Origin: Streptosporangium carneum
Lineage (GTDB): Bacteria > Actinomycetota > Actinomycetes > Streptosporangiales > Streptosporangiaceae
Direction: 5' to 3'
Assembly: GCF_027922005.1 (NCBI RefSeq)
Contig: NZ_BSEV01000011.1
Span: forward strand, 62,001-126,000
Length of the DNA: 64,000 nucleotides
The position numbers were made by a program, and so were the translations under genes. Of this stretch, positions 16,419-24,567 are shown in pieces. Position 1 is the stretch's first letter; each line of letters begins with the position of its first letter. Below the pieces are notes generated by a model. That model made no database searches. It was not told where the DNA came from and saw nothing but the letters and a program-made list of their open reading frames with translations.

Positions 16419-18331
16419 GTCAACGCCCCCGCCGGGTCCGTGTCGTCGGCCGTGCCACCGGTGTTGTCGGTGTCGTCGGTGTCGTCGGCGTCGCCGAACC
16501 GGTCGGCCTGCAGCCGGAACAGCTCGGCGTACCGGCCGTCCAGGGCCAGCAACTCCTCGTGACCGCCCTGTTCGGTGACCCGCCCGTGTTCGAGCACCAC
16601 GATGTCGTCGGCGTGCCGTACGGTGGAGAACCGGTGCGAGATCAGCAGGGTCGTCGCGCCCCGGGTCAGGTCGGCGAACTCGTCGAAGAACCCGGCCTCG
16701 GCCCGCACGTCCAGGCTCGCCGTCGGCTCGTCGAGCACGACGACCGCCGAGCCGTTGCGCAGGGCGAACAGGGCGCGGGCCAGCGCCACCCGCTGCCACT
16801 GCCCGCCCGACAGGTCGGCCCCGCCGGTCATGTGCCGGGCCAGGGTGGTGTCCATCCCGTCGGGAAGCTCGTCGAGTGCCTCGGCGATGCCGACCGCCTG
16901 GGCGGCGGCCCGGATGCCCGGCCGGTCGTCGACGTGCGCGATCGAGCCGAAGCCGATGTTGTCCGCGGCCGACACCTCGTAGCGCTGGTAGTCCTGGAAG
17001 ATCACGCCGAGCCTGGCCCGCCACTCGTCCAGCGGGTACGACCGGATGTCGACCCCGTCGAAGCGGATCACGCCGCCGGTCGGCTCGTACAGCCTGGCGA
17101 GCAGCTTGACCAGCGTGGTCTTGCCCGCGCCGTTGACGCCGACGATCGCGGTGCAGCGGCCGAGCGAGATCTTCAGGTCCAGCCCGTCGAACAGGGCCGG
17201 ACCGCCGCCCGGGTAGCGGAAGCTCACGTTGTCGAAGTGGACGATTCCGGCGTGCGCCGGGGCCGGGTCACCGGCCGCCGTGGCGGCGGGCTCCTCGTAC
17301 GCCTCGATGCGGCGGGTGAAGCGCTGCACGGCCTCGTAGGAGTACATGCCGATGGCGGTCTGCACGTCGGCCTCCGGGTAGTACCCCGACAGCCTGAGCG
17401 CCCCGAGGCCCGACTGCATGACGAGGATGAAGCCGGTCAGGGTCAGCCCGTTCGCCATGGTCACGCCGGTGCCGCCGAACACGAGGGCCACGAGGGCCAG
17501 GCAGCCCAGGGTCATCCACAGGACCGGCCAGAGCAGGATGCGCCGCCGCTCGGCCCAGACCGGGCGCAGCACGGCGAGGTAGGCCACGCGGATGCCCTCC
17601 CGCAGCCAGTCCACCAGTCCGAAGACCCGGATCTCCTTGCCCGCGCCCGGCCGTACGGCGAGGTTGCGCAGGTAGTCGCTCTTCCGCTCGGTCCCGGCGA
17701 GGTCGATCCTGACCTGGGTGTACTTGCGGAGCCCGCCCCGGAAGGCGTACCGGAAGACCAGGACCGCCACGAGCAGCCCGGCCCCGGCCGCCCACGAGTA
17801 CGTGACGCCGACCACGACGATGTACGCGCAGAGCTGTGTGTACCTGGCGATCAGGGCGAGCAGCCCGGCGCTCGCCTGGCCCGGGCTGAAGATGCCCGCC
17901 TCCAGCTCGCGGGCGGCCACGCCCAGGTCGTTCAGCACCTGCTCGTCCTCCAGCGGCGCGACGCCGGGACCGCCCAGTGAGGCGGCCATCAGCTCGTCGA
18001 ACGCCCGGCCGTCGACGCGGCGGGCCATCAGCTCGCCCAGCGAGGCCGCGAGCGGCGTGATGACCTGCTGGGCCAGGAAGACCAGGGCCGCGACGACGAA
18101 CACCCCGATCAGCTCCTGCCAGGCGGCCGAGTCGAGCCCGCCGCGCACGGCCTCCGGCACCCGGCCGAGCACCACGGCCGTCATGATCACGAAGATCACC
18201 GGCAGCACGCCGAGCACCAGGTTGGTCAGGACGAGCGCGGTCACCAGGCCTCCACCGGCCCGCGGCACCTGCCGGGCGATGTTCCACCGGGCGGCGACCA
18301 GTTCGGGGAACGGCGTGGCGGGACGCTTCAC
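16415..18331 (-). CDS. ABC exporter half-transporter, first subunit (TMD-NBD)
   Basis: 638 residues with six predicted membrane helices and a nucleotide-binding domain: Walker A GVNGAGKTT, Q-loop IFQDYQRYE, signature LSGGQWQRVALARA, Walker B VVVLDEPTASLD and LLISHRFSTVR. The C-terminus ends in an acidic DADDTDDTDNTGG run generated by a 9-bp GTCGTCGGT-like repeat. The GTG start overlaps the TGA of a 44-codon ORF, so translation of this transporter is coupled to that peptide. Partner of the next gene. Confidence 0.93.
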   Translation of the reverse strand: MKRPATPFPELVAARWNIARQVPRAGGGLVTALVLTNLVLGVLPVIFVIMTAVVLGRVPEAVRGGLDSAAWQELIGVFVVAALVFLAQQVITPLAASLGELMARRVDGRAFDELMAASLGGPGVAPLEDEQVLNDLGVAARELEAGIFSPGQASAGLLALIARYTQLCAYIVVVGVTYSWAAGAGLLVAVLVFRYAFRGGLRKYTQVRIDLAGTERKSDYLRNLAVRPGAGKEIRVFGLVDWLREGIRVAYLAVLRPVWAERRRILLWPVLWMTLGCLALVALVFGGTGVTMANGLTLTGFILVMQSGLGALRLSGYYPEADVQTAIGMYSYEAVQRFTRRIEAYEEPAATAAGDPAPAHAGIVHFDNVSFRYPGGGPALFDGLDLKISLGRCTAIVGVNGAGKTTLVKLLARLYEPTGGVIRFDGVDIRSYPLDEWRARLGVIFQDYQRYEVSAADNIGFGSIAHVDDRPGIRAAAQAVGIAEALDELPDGMDTTLARHMTGGADLSGGQWQRVALARALFALRNGSAVVVLDEPTASLDVRAEAGFFDEFADLTRGATTLLISHRFSTVRHADDIVVLEHGRVTEQGGHEELLALDGRYAELFRLQADRFGDADDTDDTDNTGGTADDTDPAGALT

Positions 18332-18462
18332 GGCGCCACCCGCCGATCACGTGGACCGGCCGGGCGGTACGGCACCCGCGGGGCGGGCGGCTCAAGTGTG
18401 TGACCGAACGGACTCATCCGGTCGCGTGCGAGGACGCTCACGGCGAGCTTCGGGGAATTCAT
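18328..18462 (-). CDS. 44-residue small ORF coupled to the ABC exporter
   Basis: ATG at 18460-18462 with AGGAG at eight-base spacing (an ATG one codon earlier is too close to it). The peptide begins MNSPKLAVSVLARDRMSPFG, continues with a Pro/Arg-rich tail and ends VAP; it has no Cys. Its TGA overlaps the GTG of the first half-transporter as GTGA. Size, position and coupling fit either a ribosomal peptide precursor exported and modified by the neighbours, or a leader that sets transporter translation. I do not recognise it as a member of a known precursor family. A hairpin overlaps its ribosome binding site. Confidence 0.6.
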   Translation of the reverse strand: MNSPKLAVSVLARDRMSPFGHTLEPPAPRVPYRPAGPRDRRVAP

Positions 18463-18471
18463 CATGGCCTC

Positions 18472-18492
18472 TCCTGATCATCTGTATCAGGA
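18472..18492 (-). promoter_or_regulatory. Hairpin or operator overlapping the ribosome binding site of the small ORF
   Basis: TCCTGAT and ATCAGGA are perfect 7-base arms around a 7-base loop. On the transcript the 3' arm ends in AGGA, which is the beginning of the AGGAG ribosome binding site. The hairpin could therefore hide the site, or the DNA palindrome could be a repressor operator. Confidence 0.45.
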
Positions 18493-18615
18493 TGACTTTT
18501 CCAATCCACGCGACAGCGGAGCATCTCCGAAAATGCGGAATCACCGCCGGGCGCGACCGGGTCGCTTCGAAGACTTCGGGGCCCGGACCTTTCCCCGAGA
18601 GGGCCGGACGGCCGC

Positions 18616-19527
18616 TCAGTCGACGGCGTGCCGGGCCAGGAAGTCGGCGCACCTCGGCAGGCCGCGGGCGCGGATGACGGTGTTGAGGTCGAAGACCTGC
18701 TCGGGCGGGGTTTCCGCGAACAGCCCGACGATCGGGGTCCCGTACTTCTCCGCCATGTACCTGAGGTTGGTCGAGGAGCTCTCCATGTTGTCGTCGAAGC
18801 TCGTCTCGTGCGGGACGTGGACCGACTTCGCCTCCCGGTTCAGCACGATCCGGGCGCCGGCCAGGTGCAGCCGGAAGCCGAGGTCGACGTCCTCCCCGCC
18901 CCACTGCCGGAAGGCCTCGTCGAACATGCCCACGGCGCGCAGCTGCTCGGTCCGCGCCGAGGCGTTCCCGGTCCAGTAGACGAGCCAGGGCGCGGGCTCG
19001 TCGCCGAAGGCGTCGGTGTAGCGGGCGTAGAAGTGCTCGCGGACGTCGAGCCAGCCGTTGGCCCGCATGACCTCGACGGTTGCGTCAGGGGACGAGGGGT
19101 CCACGGCTCGCCGTACGGGCTCGGAGTCCGTCCGGACGGGGTCGAAGCCGTAGATGTAACCGATCACCGCGACCGGGCCGGGGGCGCTCTCATGGCTGTC
19201 GAGGTGCGCGGCCAGGCAGCCGGAGTGGAGGAGCACGCCCGTGTCGACGAACACGCAGACGGGGGCCTCGGCGCGCGAGATGGCGACGTTGCGCGCCTTC
19301 GACACCTGGAAGCCGTCGTCCGCCTGGTAGAAGTAGCGCAGGTTGAGGACGTCGCGGAACTCCTCGACGACCGCGGGCGTCCCGTCACTCGACCCGTCGT
19401 CGACGACCAGCACCTCGAACCGCTCGCGCGGCAGGCTCTGCATGGTGAGGGAGACAAGGGTGTGCCGCAGCAGTTCCCTCCGGTTGTAGGTCGGCACGAT
19501 CACGCTGCAGCTGAGTGAGTTTCCCAT
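18616..19527 (-). CDS. GT2 family glycosyltransferase
   Basis: 303 residues, soluble. SVIVPTYNRRELLRHTL at the N-terminus and VLVVDDGSSDGTP bind the nucleotide sugar; VCVFVDTGVLLHSG is in the position of the DxD motif but reads D-T-G; RQWGGEDVDLGFRLHLAGA near residue 215 is the acidic catalytic block of the galactosyltransferase-like (Glyco_transf_7C) end. It is related to the GT2 half of the fusion at 12838-14589, which shares the D-(S/T)-G-V-L variant. Acceptor and donor are unknown; the adjacent exporter suggests a secreted glycosylated product. Confidence 0.88.
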   Translation of the reverse strand: MGNSLSCSVIVPTYNRRELLRHTLVSLTMQSLPRERFEVLVVDDGSSDGTPAVVEEFRDVLNLRYFYQADDGFQVSKARNVAISRAEAPVCVFVDTGVLLHSGCLAAHLDSHESAPGPVAVIGYIYGFDPVRTDSEPVRRAVDPSSPDATVEVMRANGWLDVREHFYARYTDAFGDEPAPWLVYWTGNASARTEQLRAVGMFDEAFRQWGGEDVDLGFRLHLAGARIVLNREAKSVHVPHETSFDDNMESSSTNLRYMAEKYGTPIVGLFAETPPEQVFDLNTVIRARGLPRCADFLARHAVD

Positions 19528-19769
19528 CGCCCTTTCCGATGCCGTGGTGGAGTTTCCGCAACGCTACTGAGGCCCGGTCAGCGGGCACATCTCCCAGATT
19601 GCTGTGTTCGGCCGCGTGTGGATTGCCTTTCGGCGCGACCTGTTTTTTCTCGTGCGTTGTTCTTTTGAAATGCTCTGTTTCGCCCGGCGGGATCTGACTT
19701 CTTTCTCCGGCGGGGAAGGCGCGCGTACCGTTTACGCCGTTGATGCCGGAACGGGCTCAGGGAGAACGC

Positions 19770-21188
19770 ATGAATCCATTCCATCGTTGGCGCGCGCTCG
19801 CCCTGCTCTGCACGGCCAACTTCATGGTGATCCTCGACTCTCAGATCGTCCTGGTGGCCCTCCCGTCCATGGAACGGCAACTCGGCCTCTCCCCCGGGGA
19901 GGGGCAGTGGATCCTCACCGCCAACCTGCTGACGTTCGGCGGCCTGCTGCTGCTCGGCGGCCGGGCGGCGGACCTGCTCGGGCGGCGGCGGGTGTTCCAG
20001 GTGGGCACCGCCCTGTTCCTGGTCGTCTCGCTGCTGTCCGGCCTCGCGGTGAACGGCCTGATGCTGGTGGTGGTGCGCGCCGTGCACGGCGTGTCGGCGG
20101 CCATGATGGCGCCGGCGGCGCTGTCCATCCTCACCACCACGTTCGAGGAGGGCGCCGACCGCAACAGGGCGCTCGCCGCCTGGTCGGGCATCGGCGGCAT
20201 CGGCGCCACGTCCGGGCTGCTGCTCGGCGGCGTGCTCACGCAGAGCCTCGGCTGGCAGTGGGTCTTCTTCATCAACGTGCCCGTCGCCGCTCTCCTGCTG
20301 GCGCTGAGCCCGGCCCTGCTGCCGGAGAGCTACGACCGCGGGCGGCGCGAGTCCTTCGACCTCGCCGGAGCGGTGACCGTCACCGGTTCGCTCGTGCTGC
20401 TCGTCTACGCGATCGTCCAGGCGCCCACGGCCGGGTGGACCGCCCCGCTGACGATCGGCCTGTTCGTCCTGTCGGCCGTGCTGCTCCTGCTGTTCGTCGT
20501 CATCGAGACGAGGTCGGCGGCCCCGCTGCTGCCGCCGGCGATTCTGCGCCTGCCCAGGCTGGCCGGCGGCAACATGCTGATGGTCATCCTGGCCATGTCG
20601 GCGTTCGGCCTGTCCTTCCTCGTCGCCATGTACACCCAGCAGGTGCTGGGATACTCGCCTTTCCAGTACGGCTTCAGCACCTCTGTCATGCCCGTGACGG
20701 CCGTCGTCGGGGCGTACGTCGCGCAGTTCGCCGTCACCCGGACCGGCACCCGGCCGGTGGGGGCGGTCAGCATGGTCCTGATGGGCGCGGGGCTCCTGTT
20801 GCTGACGCAGGCGCCGGTCGGCGGGGTCTACGCCCGCGACCTGCTCCCCGCCCTGCTGCTCTTCGGCGCCGGGCTCGGCGGCGCGACGATCGCCGGTTCG
20901 GTCGCGGCGCTCGCCGGGGTGGCCGAGCACGACTCCGGGCTCGCTTCGGGCATCAACGCGGCGGCTTTCCAGCTCGGCGGCGCCCTGGGGATCGCGCTCA
21001 TCGCGACCGTGGTCGCCTCGACGGTCACCGGCCCCGACCCGGCGGCGCTGGCCGGGGCCTTCCAGAGCGGGTTCGCCGCCTGCGCGGTCTTCGCGGCCGC
21101 GGGCCTGCTCGTCTCGCTCGCGCTGCTCGGGCGGCGCGGGGCCACCGGGACCACCGGGGCCGAGGAGGCCGCGCCCAGCCTCCGGTGA
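19770..21188 (+). CDS. MFS exporter, DHA2 (14-TMS drug:H+ antiporter) family
   Basis: 472 residues with about 14 predicted membrane helices. NFMVILDSQIVLVALPSMERQ is the typical motif D1 of the DHA2 family, and GGRAADLLGRRRVFQ is the cytoplasmic loop 2-3 motif. ATG at 19770 with AGGGAGA upstream; an earlier in-frame start at 19740 lacks a site. It probably exports the product of this locus or gives self-resistance. Divergent from the GT2 gene and ends at a strong hairpin shared with the convergent DUF899 gene. Confidence 0.93.
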   Translation: MNPFHRWRALALLCTANFMVILDSQIVLVALPSMERQLGLSPGEGQWILTANLLTFGGLLLLGGRAADLLGRRRVFQVGTALFLVVSLLSGLAVNGLMLVVVRAVHGVSAAMMAPAALSILTTTFEEGADRNRALAAWSGIGGIGATSGLLLGGVLTQSLGWQWVFFINVPVAALLLALSPALLPESYDRGRRESFDLAGAVTVTGSLVLLVYAIVQAPTAGWTAPLTIGLFVLSAVLLLLFVVIETRSAAPLLPPAILRLPRLAGGNMLMVILAMSAFGLSFLVAMYTQQVLGYSPFQYGFSTSVMPVTAVVGAYVAQFAVTRTGTRPVGAVSMVLMGAGLLLLTQAPVGGVYARDLLPALLLFGAGLGGATIAGSVAALAGVAEHDSGLASGINAAAFQLGGALGIALIATVVASTVTGPDPAALAGAFQSGFAACAVFAAAGLLVSLALLGRRGATGTTGAEEAAPSLR

Positions 21189-21209
21189 CGCCCCGCCCAC
21201 GCCGGTACG

Positions 21210-21247
21210 GAACGGTCCGGGCCCCCGTCGCGGGGCCCGGACCGTTC
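21210..21247. terminator. Bidirectional terminator hairpin
   Basis: A perfect 16-bp stem (GAACGGTCCGGGCCCC and its complement) around a six-base loop lies between the convergent MFS and DUF899 genes, eight bases before the end of the latter. Confidence 0.85.
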
Positions 21248-21253
21248 GCGTCG

Positions 21254-21919
21254 TCAGGCGTCGTATTCGTCGTTGAGTCGCTCCCAGCTGTGGGTCGGCT
21301 CCTGCGGCCAGCCCTCGGGGGAGTCCTCCCAGGTCTCCTGACGCCCGAACGGGGTCACGTCCAGCAGGCTGAACGTGTTGCCGACGTATTCGACCCCGCG
21401 CTGGGTGGTGAAGTAGGTCTGGAAGATCCGGTCGTCCCGGTGCAGGAAAACGCTCAGCCCGAACCGCGCGTTCTGCGATGTCACGAAGTCATCATGAAAA
21501 GTCGTGTCGTAGCAGGAATACCACGGGAAATTCCAGCCCAGCCGGGCCTTGACCCCCTCGATCTCGGAAACGCGCGCCCGGGACACCATGGCGAACGTGG
21601 TGCGCCGGGCGTTCACATGCGCGAGGCTGCCGCCGATGCCGTCCCCGAACAGCGAGCAGCCCTGACACGGCTCGTTCGAGCCGGGCATGAGCATGTTGTG
21701 GTAGACGACCAGCTGGGGGCGGCCCTCGAACAGGTCGGGGAAGGACAACTCGCCCGCCGGACTCGCGAACTTGTAATCGGTGGGCACCTCCACCATCGGC
21801 ATCCGGCGGCGCTCGGCGTTGAGCGCGTCGCGGGCGTGGGTCGCCTCTCTCTCCTTCGCCAGCAGCGAGGTGCGGGCGGCCTCCCATTCGGACCGCGTCA
21901 CCACTTCTGGATAGCGCAT
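21254..21919 (-). CDS. DUF899 family thioredoxin-fold protein
   Basis: 221 residues. The sequence contains LVVYHNMLMPGSNEPCQGCSLFGDGIGG, hallmark of DUF899, a thioredoxin-like fold with a CxxC pair (C-Q-G-C), and YSCYDTTFHDDF toward the C-terminus. Members are widespread in actinobacteria and of unproven function, probably redox-active. ATG at 21917-21919 has GGAGG upstream. Confidence 0.9.
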   Translation of the reverse strand: MRYPEVVTRSEWEAARTSLLAKEREATHARDALNAERRRMPMVEVPTDYKFASPAGELSFPDLFEGRPQLVVYHNMLMPGSNEPCQGCSLFGDGIGGSLAHVNARRTTFAMVSRARVSEIEGVKARLGWNFPWYSCYDTTFHDDFVTSQNARFGLSVFLHRDDRIFQTYFTTQRGVEYVGNTFSLLDVTPFGRQETWEDSPEGWPQEPTHSWERLNDEYDA

Positions 21920-22053
21920 GAACAATGTCCTCCAGCTCCCGGTGTTTACCCTGATTGCATCCTGCCTTACACGGCGCATTGACGCCCGGTGAATTCCGTG
22001 TCGCATTCCGAAATTCCGGGCCGCATTCAGGGGGCCGGGCCGCCTTTCTGAGG

Positions 22054-23631
22054 TCAGCCGGACAGTACCGAGGCCGCCGGGGGCAGGGGCGCGGTGCCCT
22101 TGATCAGGTCGGCCGCCTTCTCGGCGATCGCGATGACCGGGGCGTTGGGATTGCCGCGCACGAGCGTCGGCATCACGGAGGCGTCCACCACCCGCAGCGC
22201 GTCGACGCCCAGCACCCGCAGGTCCGCGTCGACCACCGAACCGATCGCGCAGGTCCCGGCCGGGTGGTAGATGGAATGCGCGTACTGCCGGACGTAGGCG
22301 CGCAGGTCCGCGTCGGACTCGGAGGCCGGGGGCCGGTAGGGGTCCGTCGTGTACGGCGCCAGCGCGGGCCGGCGGGAGATGTCCAGCCCCAGCCGCAGCG
22401 CGGTCACCGCCGACCGCATGTCGCCGGGCTCGGCGAAGTAGTTGTGCAGGATCTTCGGTTTGGCCGTCGGGTCGTCGGACGCGAGCGTCACGTGCCCACG
22501 GCTGAGCGGGGTGAGCATCGACGGGCCGTACGAGAGCGAGTGCCCGGTCGGCGTCCCCAGCCCGCTGTCGGCGAACATGATCGGGGCGGCCAGGAACTCC
22601 ACGTCGGGAGCCGGCAGCCCGGCCTCCGTGCGCACGAACCCGCCCGCCTCCGGCCCGTTGGAGGTCAGCGGGCCGCGCCGTTCCTCCATGAACCGCCGGA
22701 CGTGCTGGGGCTCGCCCGCGATCAGCAGGCTGACCGGCTGGGCGTGCGTGAAGATCAGCGGAATCAGCAGGTGGTCCTGCAGGTTCCGGCCCACCTGCGG
22801 CTGGTCGAGGACCACCGGGACGCCGAGGGCCGTGAGCTGCGCGGCCGGGCCGATGCCGGACAGCAGCAGCAACTGCGGCGAGTTGTACGCGCCCGCGGCG
22901 AGGATCACCTCGCGCTCGGCCCGGACTGTGACCTCCTCGTCCAGCCGGTACCCGGTCACCCCGACGGCCCGGCCGTGTTCGACCAGCACCCGGTGGACCT
23001 GCGTGTTCGTCTCCACCGTGAGGTTCGGACGGCCGAGCGCGGGGTGCAGGAACGCGACCGAGGCACTGCAGCGCATGCCGTCGCGCTGGGTGAGCTGGAA
23101 CCGGCCGAAGCCGTCCTGCGCCGGGCCGTTGAAGTCGTCGTTGGCGACGCCCCCGGCCTGCAGGGCGGCCTCGACGAACGCGGTCGTCATCGGGTTGTCC
23201 GACCGGCCGTCGGAGACGGTGAGCGGGCCGCCGACGCCGTGGTAGCCGGACTCGCCGCGCTCGTTGTCCTCCGACCGCCTGAAGTACGGCAGCAGCTCGT
23301 CGAAGCCCCATCCGGGCTGCCGCCAGTCGTCGAAGTCGGCGCGGTTGCCCCGGATGTAGATCATGGTGTTGATCGAGCTGGTGCCGCCGAGCACCCGCCC
23401 GCGCGGCAGGTACACGCGGCGCCGGTCGAGGAACGGCTCGTCATGGGTGGCGTAGTCCCAGTCGAAGCGGGTCCGGAAGAGCTTGCCGAAGGTGACCGGG
23501 ATGTGGATGTTCTCCGCGGTGTCGGCCGGGCCGGCCTCGATCAGACACACCTTGACGTCCGGGTCCTCGCTCAGCCTGGCCGCGAGCACGCAGCCGGCCG
23601 AGCCGCCGCCGACGATGACGTAGTCGTACAT
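22054..23631 (-). CDS. GMC family FAD oxidoreductase (choline/alcohol dehydrogenase-like)
   Basis: 525 residues. The N-terminal DYVIVGGGSAGCVLAARLSE binds FAD, followed by IEAGP, the GMC signature 1 region GRVLGGTSSINTMIYIRG (about 79-96), and ILAAGAYNSPQLLLLSGIGP as signature 2. The catalytic His is in YAHSIYHPAGTCAIG near residue 460 and the conserved Asn in VRGNPNAPVIAIAE. It oxidises a primary or secondary alcohol, passing electrons to FAD. Probably coupled with the DUF2306 gene 11 bases upstream, which may accept electrons or anchor it at the membrane. Confidence 0.93.
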   Translation of the reverse strand: MYDYVIVGGGSAGCVLAARLSEDPDVKVCLIEAGPADTAENIHIPVTFGKLFRTRFDWDYATHDEPFLDRRRVYLPRGRVLGGTSSINTMIYIRGNRADFDDWRQPGWGFDELLPYFRRSEDNERGESGYHGVGGPLTVSDGRSDNPMTTAFVEAALQAGGVANDDFNGPAQDGFGRFQLTQRDGMRCSASVAFLHPALGRPNLTVETNTQVHRVLVEHGRAVGVTGYRLDEEVTVRAEREVILAAGAYNSPQLLLLSGIGPAAQLTALGVPVVLDQPQVGRNLQDHLLIPLIFTHAQPVSLLIAGEPQHVRRFMEERRGPLTSNGPEAGGFVRTEAGLPAPDVEFLAAPIMFADSGLGTPTGHSLSYGPSMLTPLSRGHVTLASDDPTAKPKILHNYFAEPGDMRSAVTALRLGLDISRRPALAPYTTDPYRPPASESDADLRAYVRQYAHSIYHPAGTCAIGSVVDADLRVLGVDALRVVDASVMPTLVRGNPNAPVIAIAEKAADLIKGTAPLPPAASVLSG

Positions 23632-23642
23632 GCGCTTCTCCT

Positions 23643-24380
23643 TCAGGCGGGTCGGATGGCCAGCGGGCGCTTGGCTGTGTGCTCGTACCACCACTGGGCG
23701 ATGACCACGTTGATCATCATCCCCACCCAGCTGGCCGCCTCCAGGACCAGTGCGAAGTTGTTCGTCAACCAGGTCGGCACGGTCAGGGTCAGCGTGATGA
23801 TGATGATCCGGCCCCAGATGACCTGGGCGCACAGCGCGTAGCTGAACATCATCCACCGCCGGTGCCGGGCGAAGTCGCCCCGGCGGACCATCTTCAGGGC
23901 GTAGAAGGTGGTGCCCAGCCAGACCACGCCCTCGACGGCGTCGCCGACGGGACCGCCGGCGAACGGCGTGATCAGCAGGGCCAGCAGCCCGCTGGGGAGC
24001 ACGCCGCCGAAGATGTACAGCCGGCCTGAGATCCGGTGCACCCGCGGATGGTGCACCCGCAGCCAGGTCCACATCTGCAGGACCACGGTGGTGAGGGCCA
24101 CCGTGCCGAACGCGATGTGCGCGACCAGCGCCGGATAGTGCCACCAGACGTCCCGCTGCAGGTAGGCGATCCTGGCCTGCCCAGGATCCAAAGACAGGTA
24201 CGGCGGCAGCGCGTAGAGGAAGAACGCCAGGGACAGCAGCGCCGCGGGCAGCAGGCCCGAGCGCCACCACTGCCGCGCGTACGCGGGAGCGGGGCTCTGA
24301 CCGGCGGCCGGACGGGACAGGTGCTCCGGGCCGTCCAGCCCGGCCAGTGGGACGTCGATTCTTTCCGATGACTGGGTCAC
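23643..24380 (-). CDS. DUF2306 family polytopic membrane protein
   Basis: 245 residues with about seven predicted membrane helices. RVHHPRVHRISGRLYIFGG and RRGDFARHRRWMMFSYALC carry the conserved histidines that recall cytochrome b561-like haem sites. A paralogue is at 29387-30094. The pairing with a GMC oxidoreductase suggests a membrane redox partner, but no function is established for DUF2306. Confidence 0.85.
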   Translation of the reverse strand: MTQSSERIDVPLAGLDGPEHLSRPAAGQSPAPAYARQWWRSGLLPAALLSLAFFLYALPPYLSLDPGQARIAYLQRDVWWHYPALVAHIAFGTVALTTVVLQMWTWLRVHHPRVHRISGRLYIFGGVLPSGLLALLITPFAGGPVGDAVEGVVWLGTTFYALKMVRRGDFARHRRWMMFSYALCAQVIWGRIIIITLTLTVPTWLTNNFALVLEAASWVGMMINVVIAQWWYEHTAKRPLAIRPA

Positions 24381-24567
24381 GGTGGTCCCTCCTGGCCCTG
24401 AAACGCGTGATGCACACGGCCCATCGTCATGGCGGGATCATGACCCGGGCATCTTCCAGCGTGCGTAATCCGGCGTGCCATCCAGCAACCCGGGAGATGC
24501 GGCGCCGGGTGACGGACAGGACGCTGATCATGCGCGGTGAGTCGTCGCGCGGCGAGGAGATGAGCAC

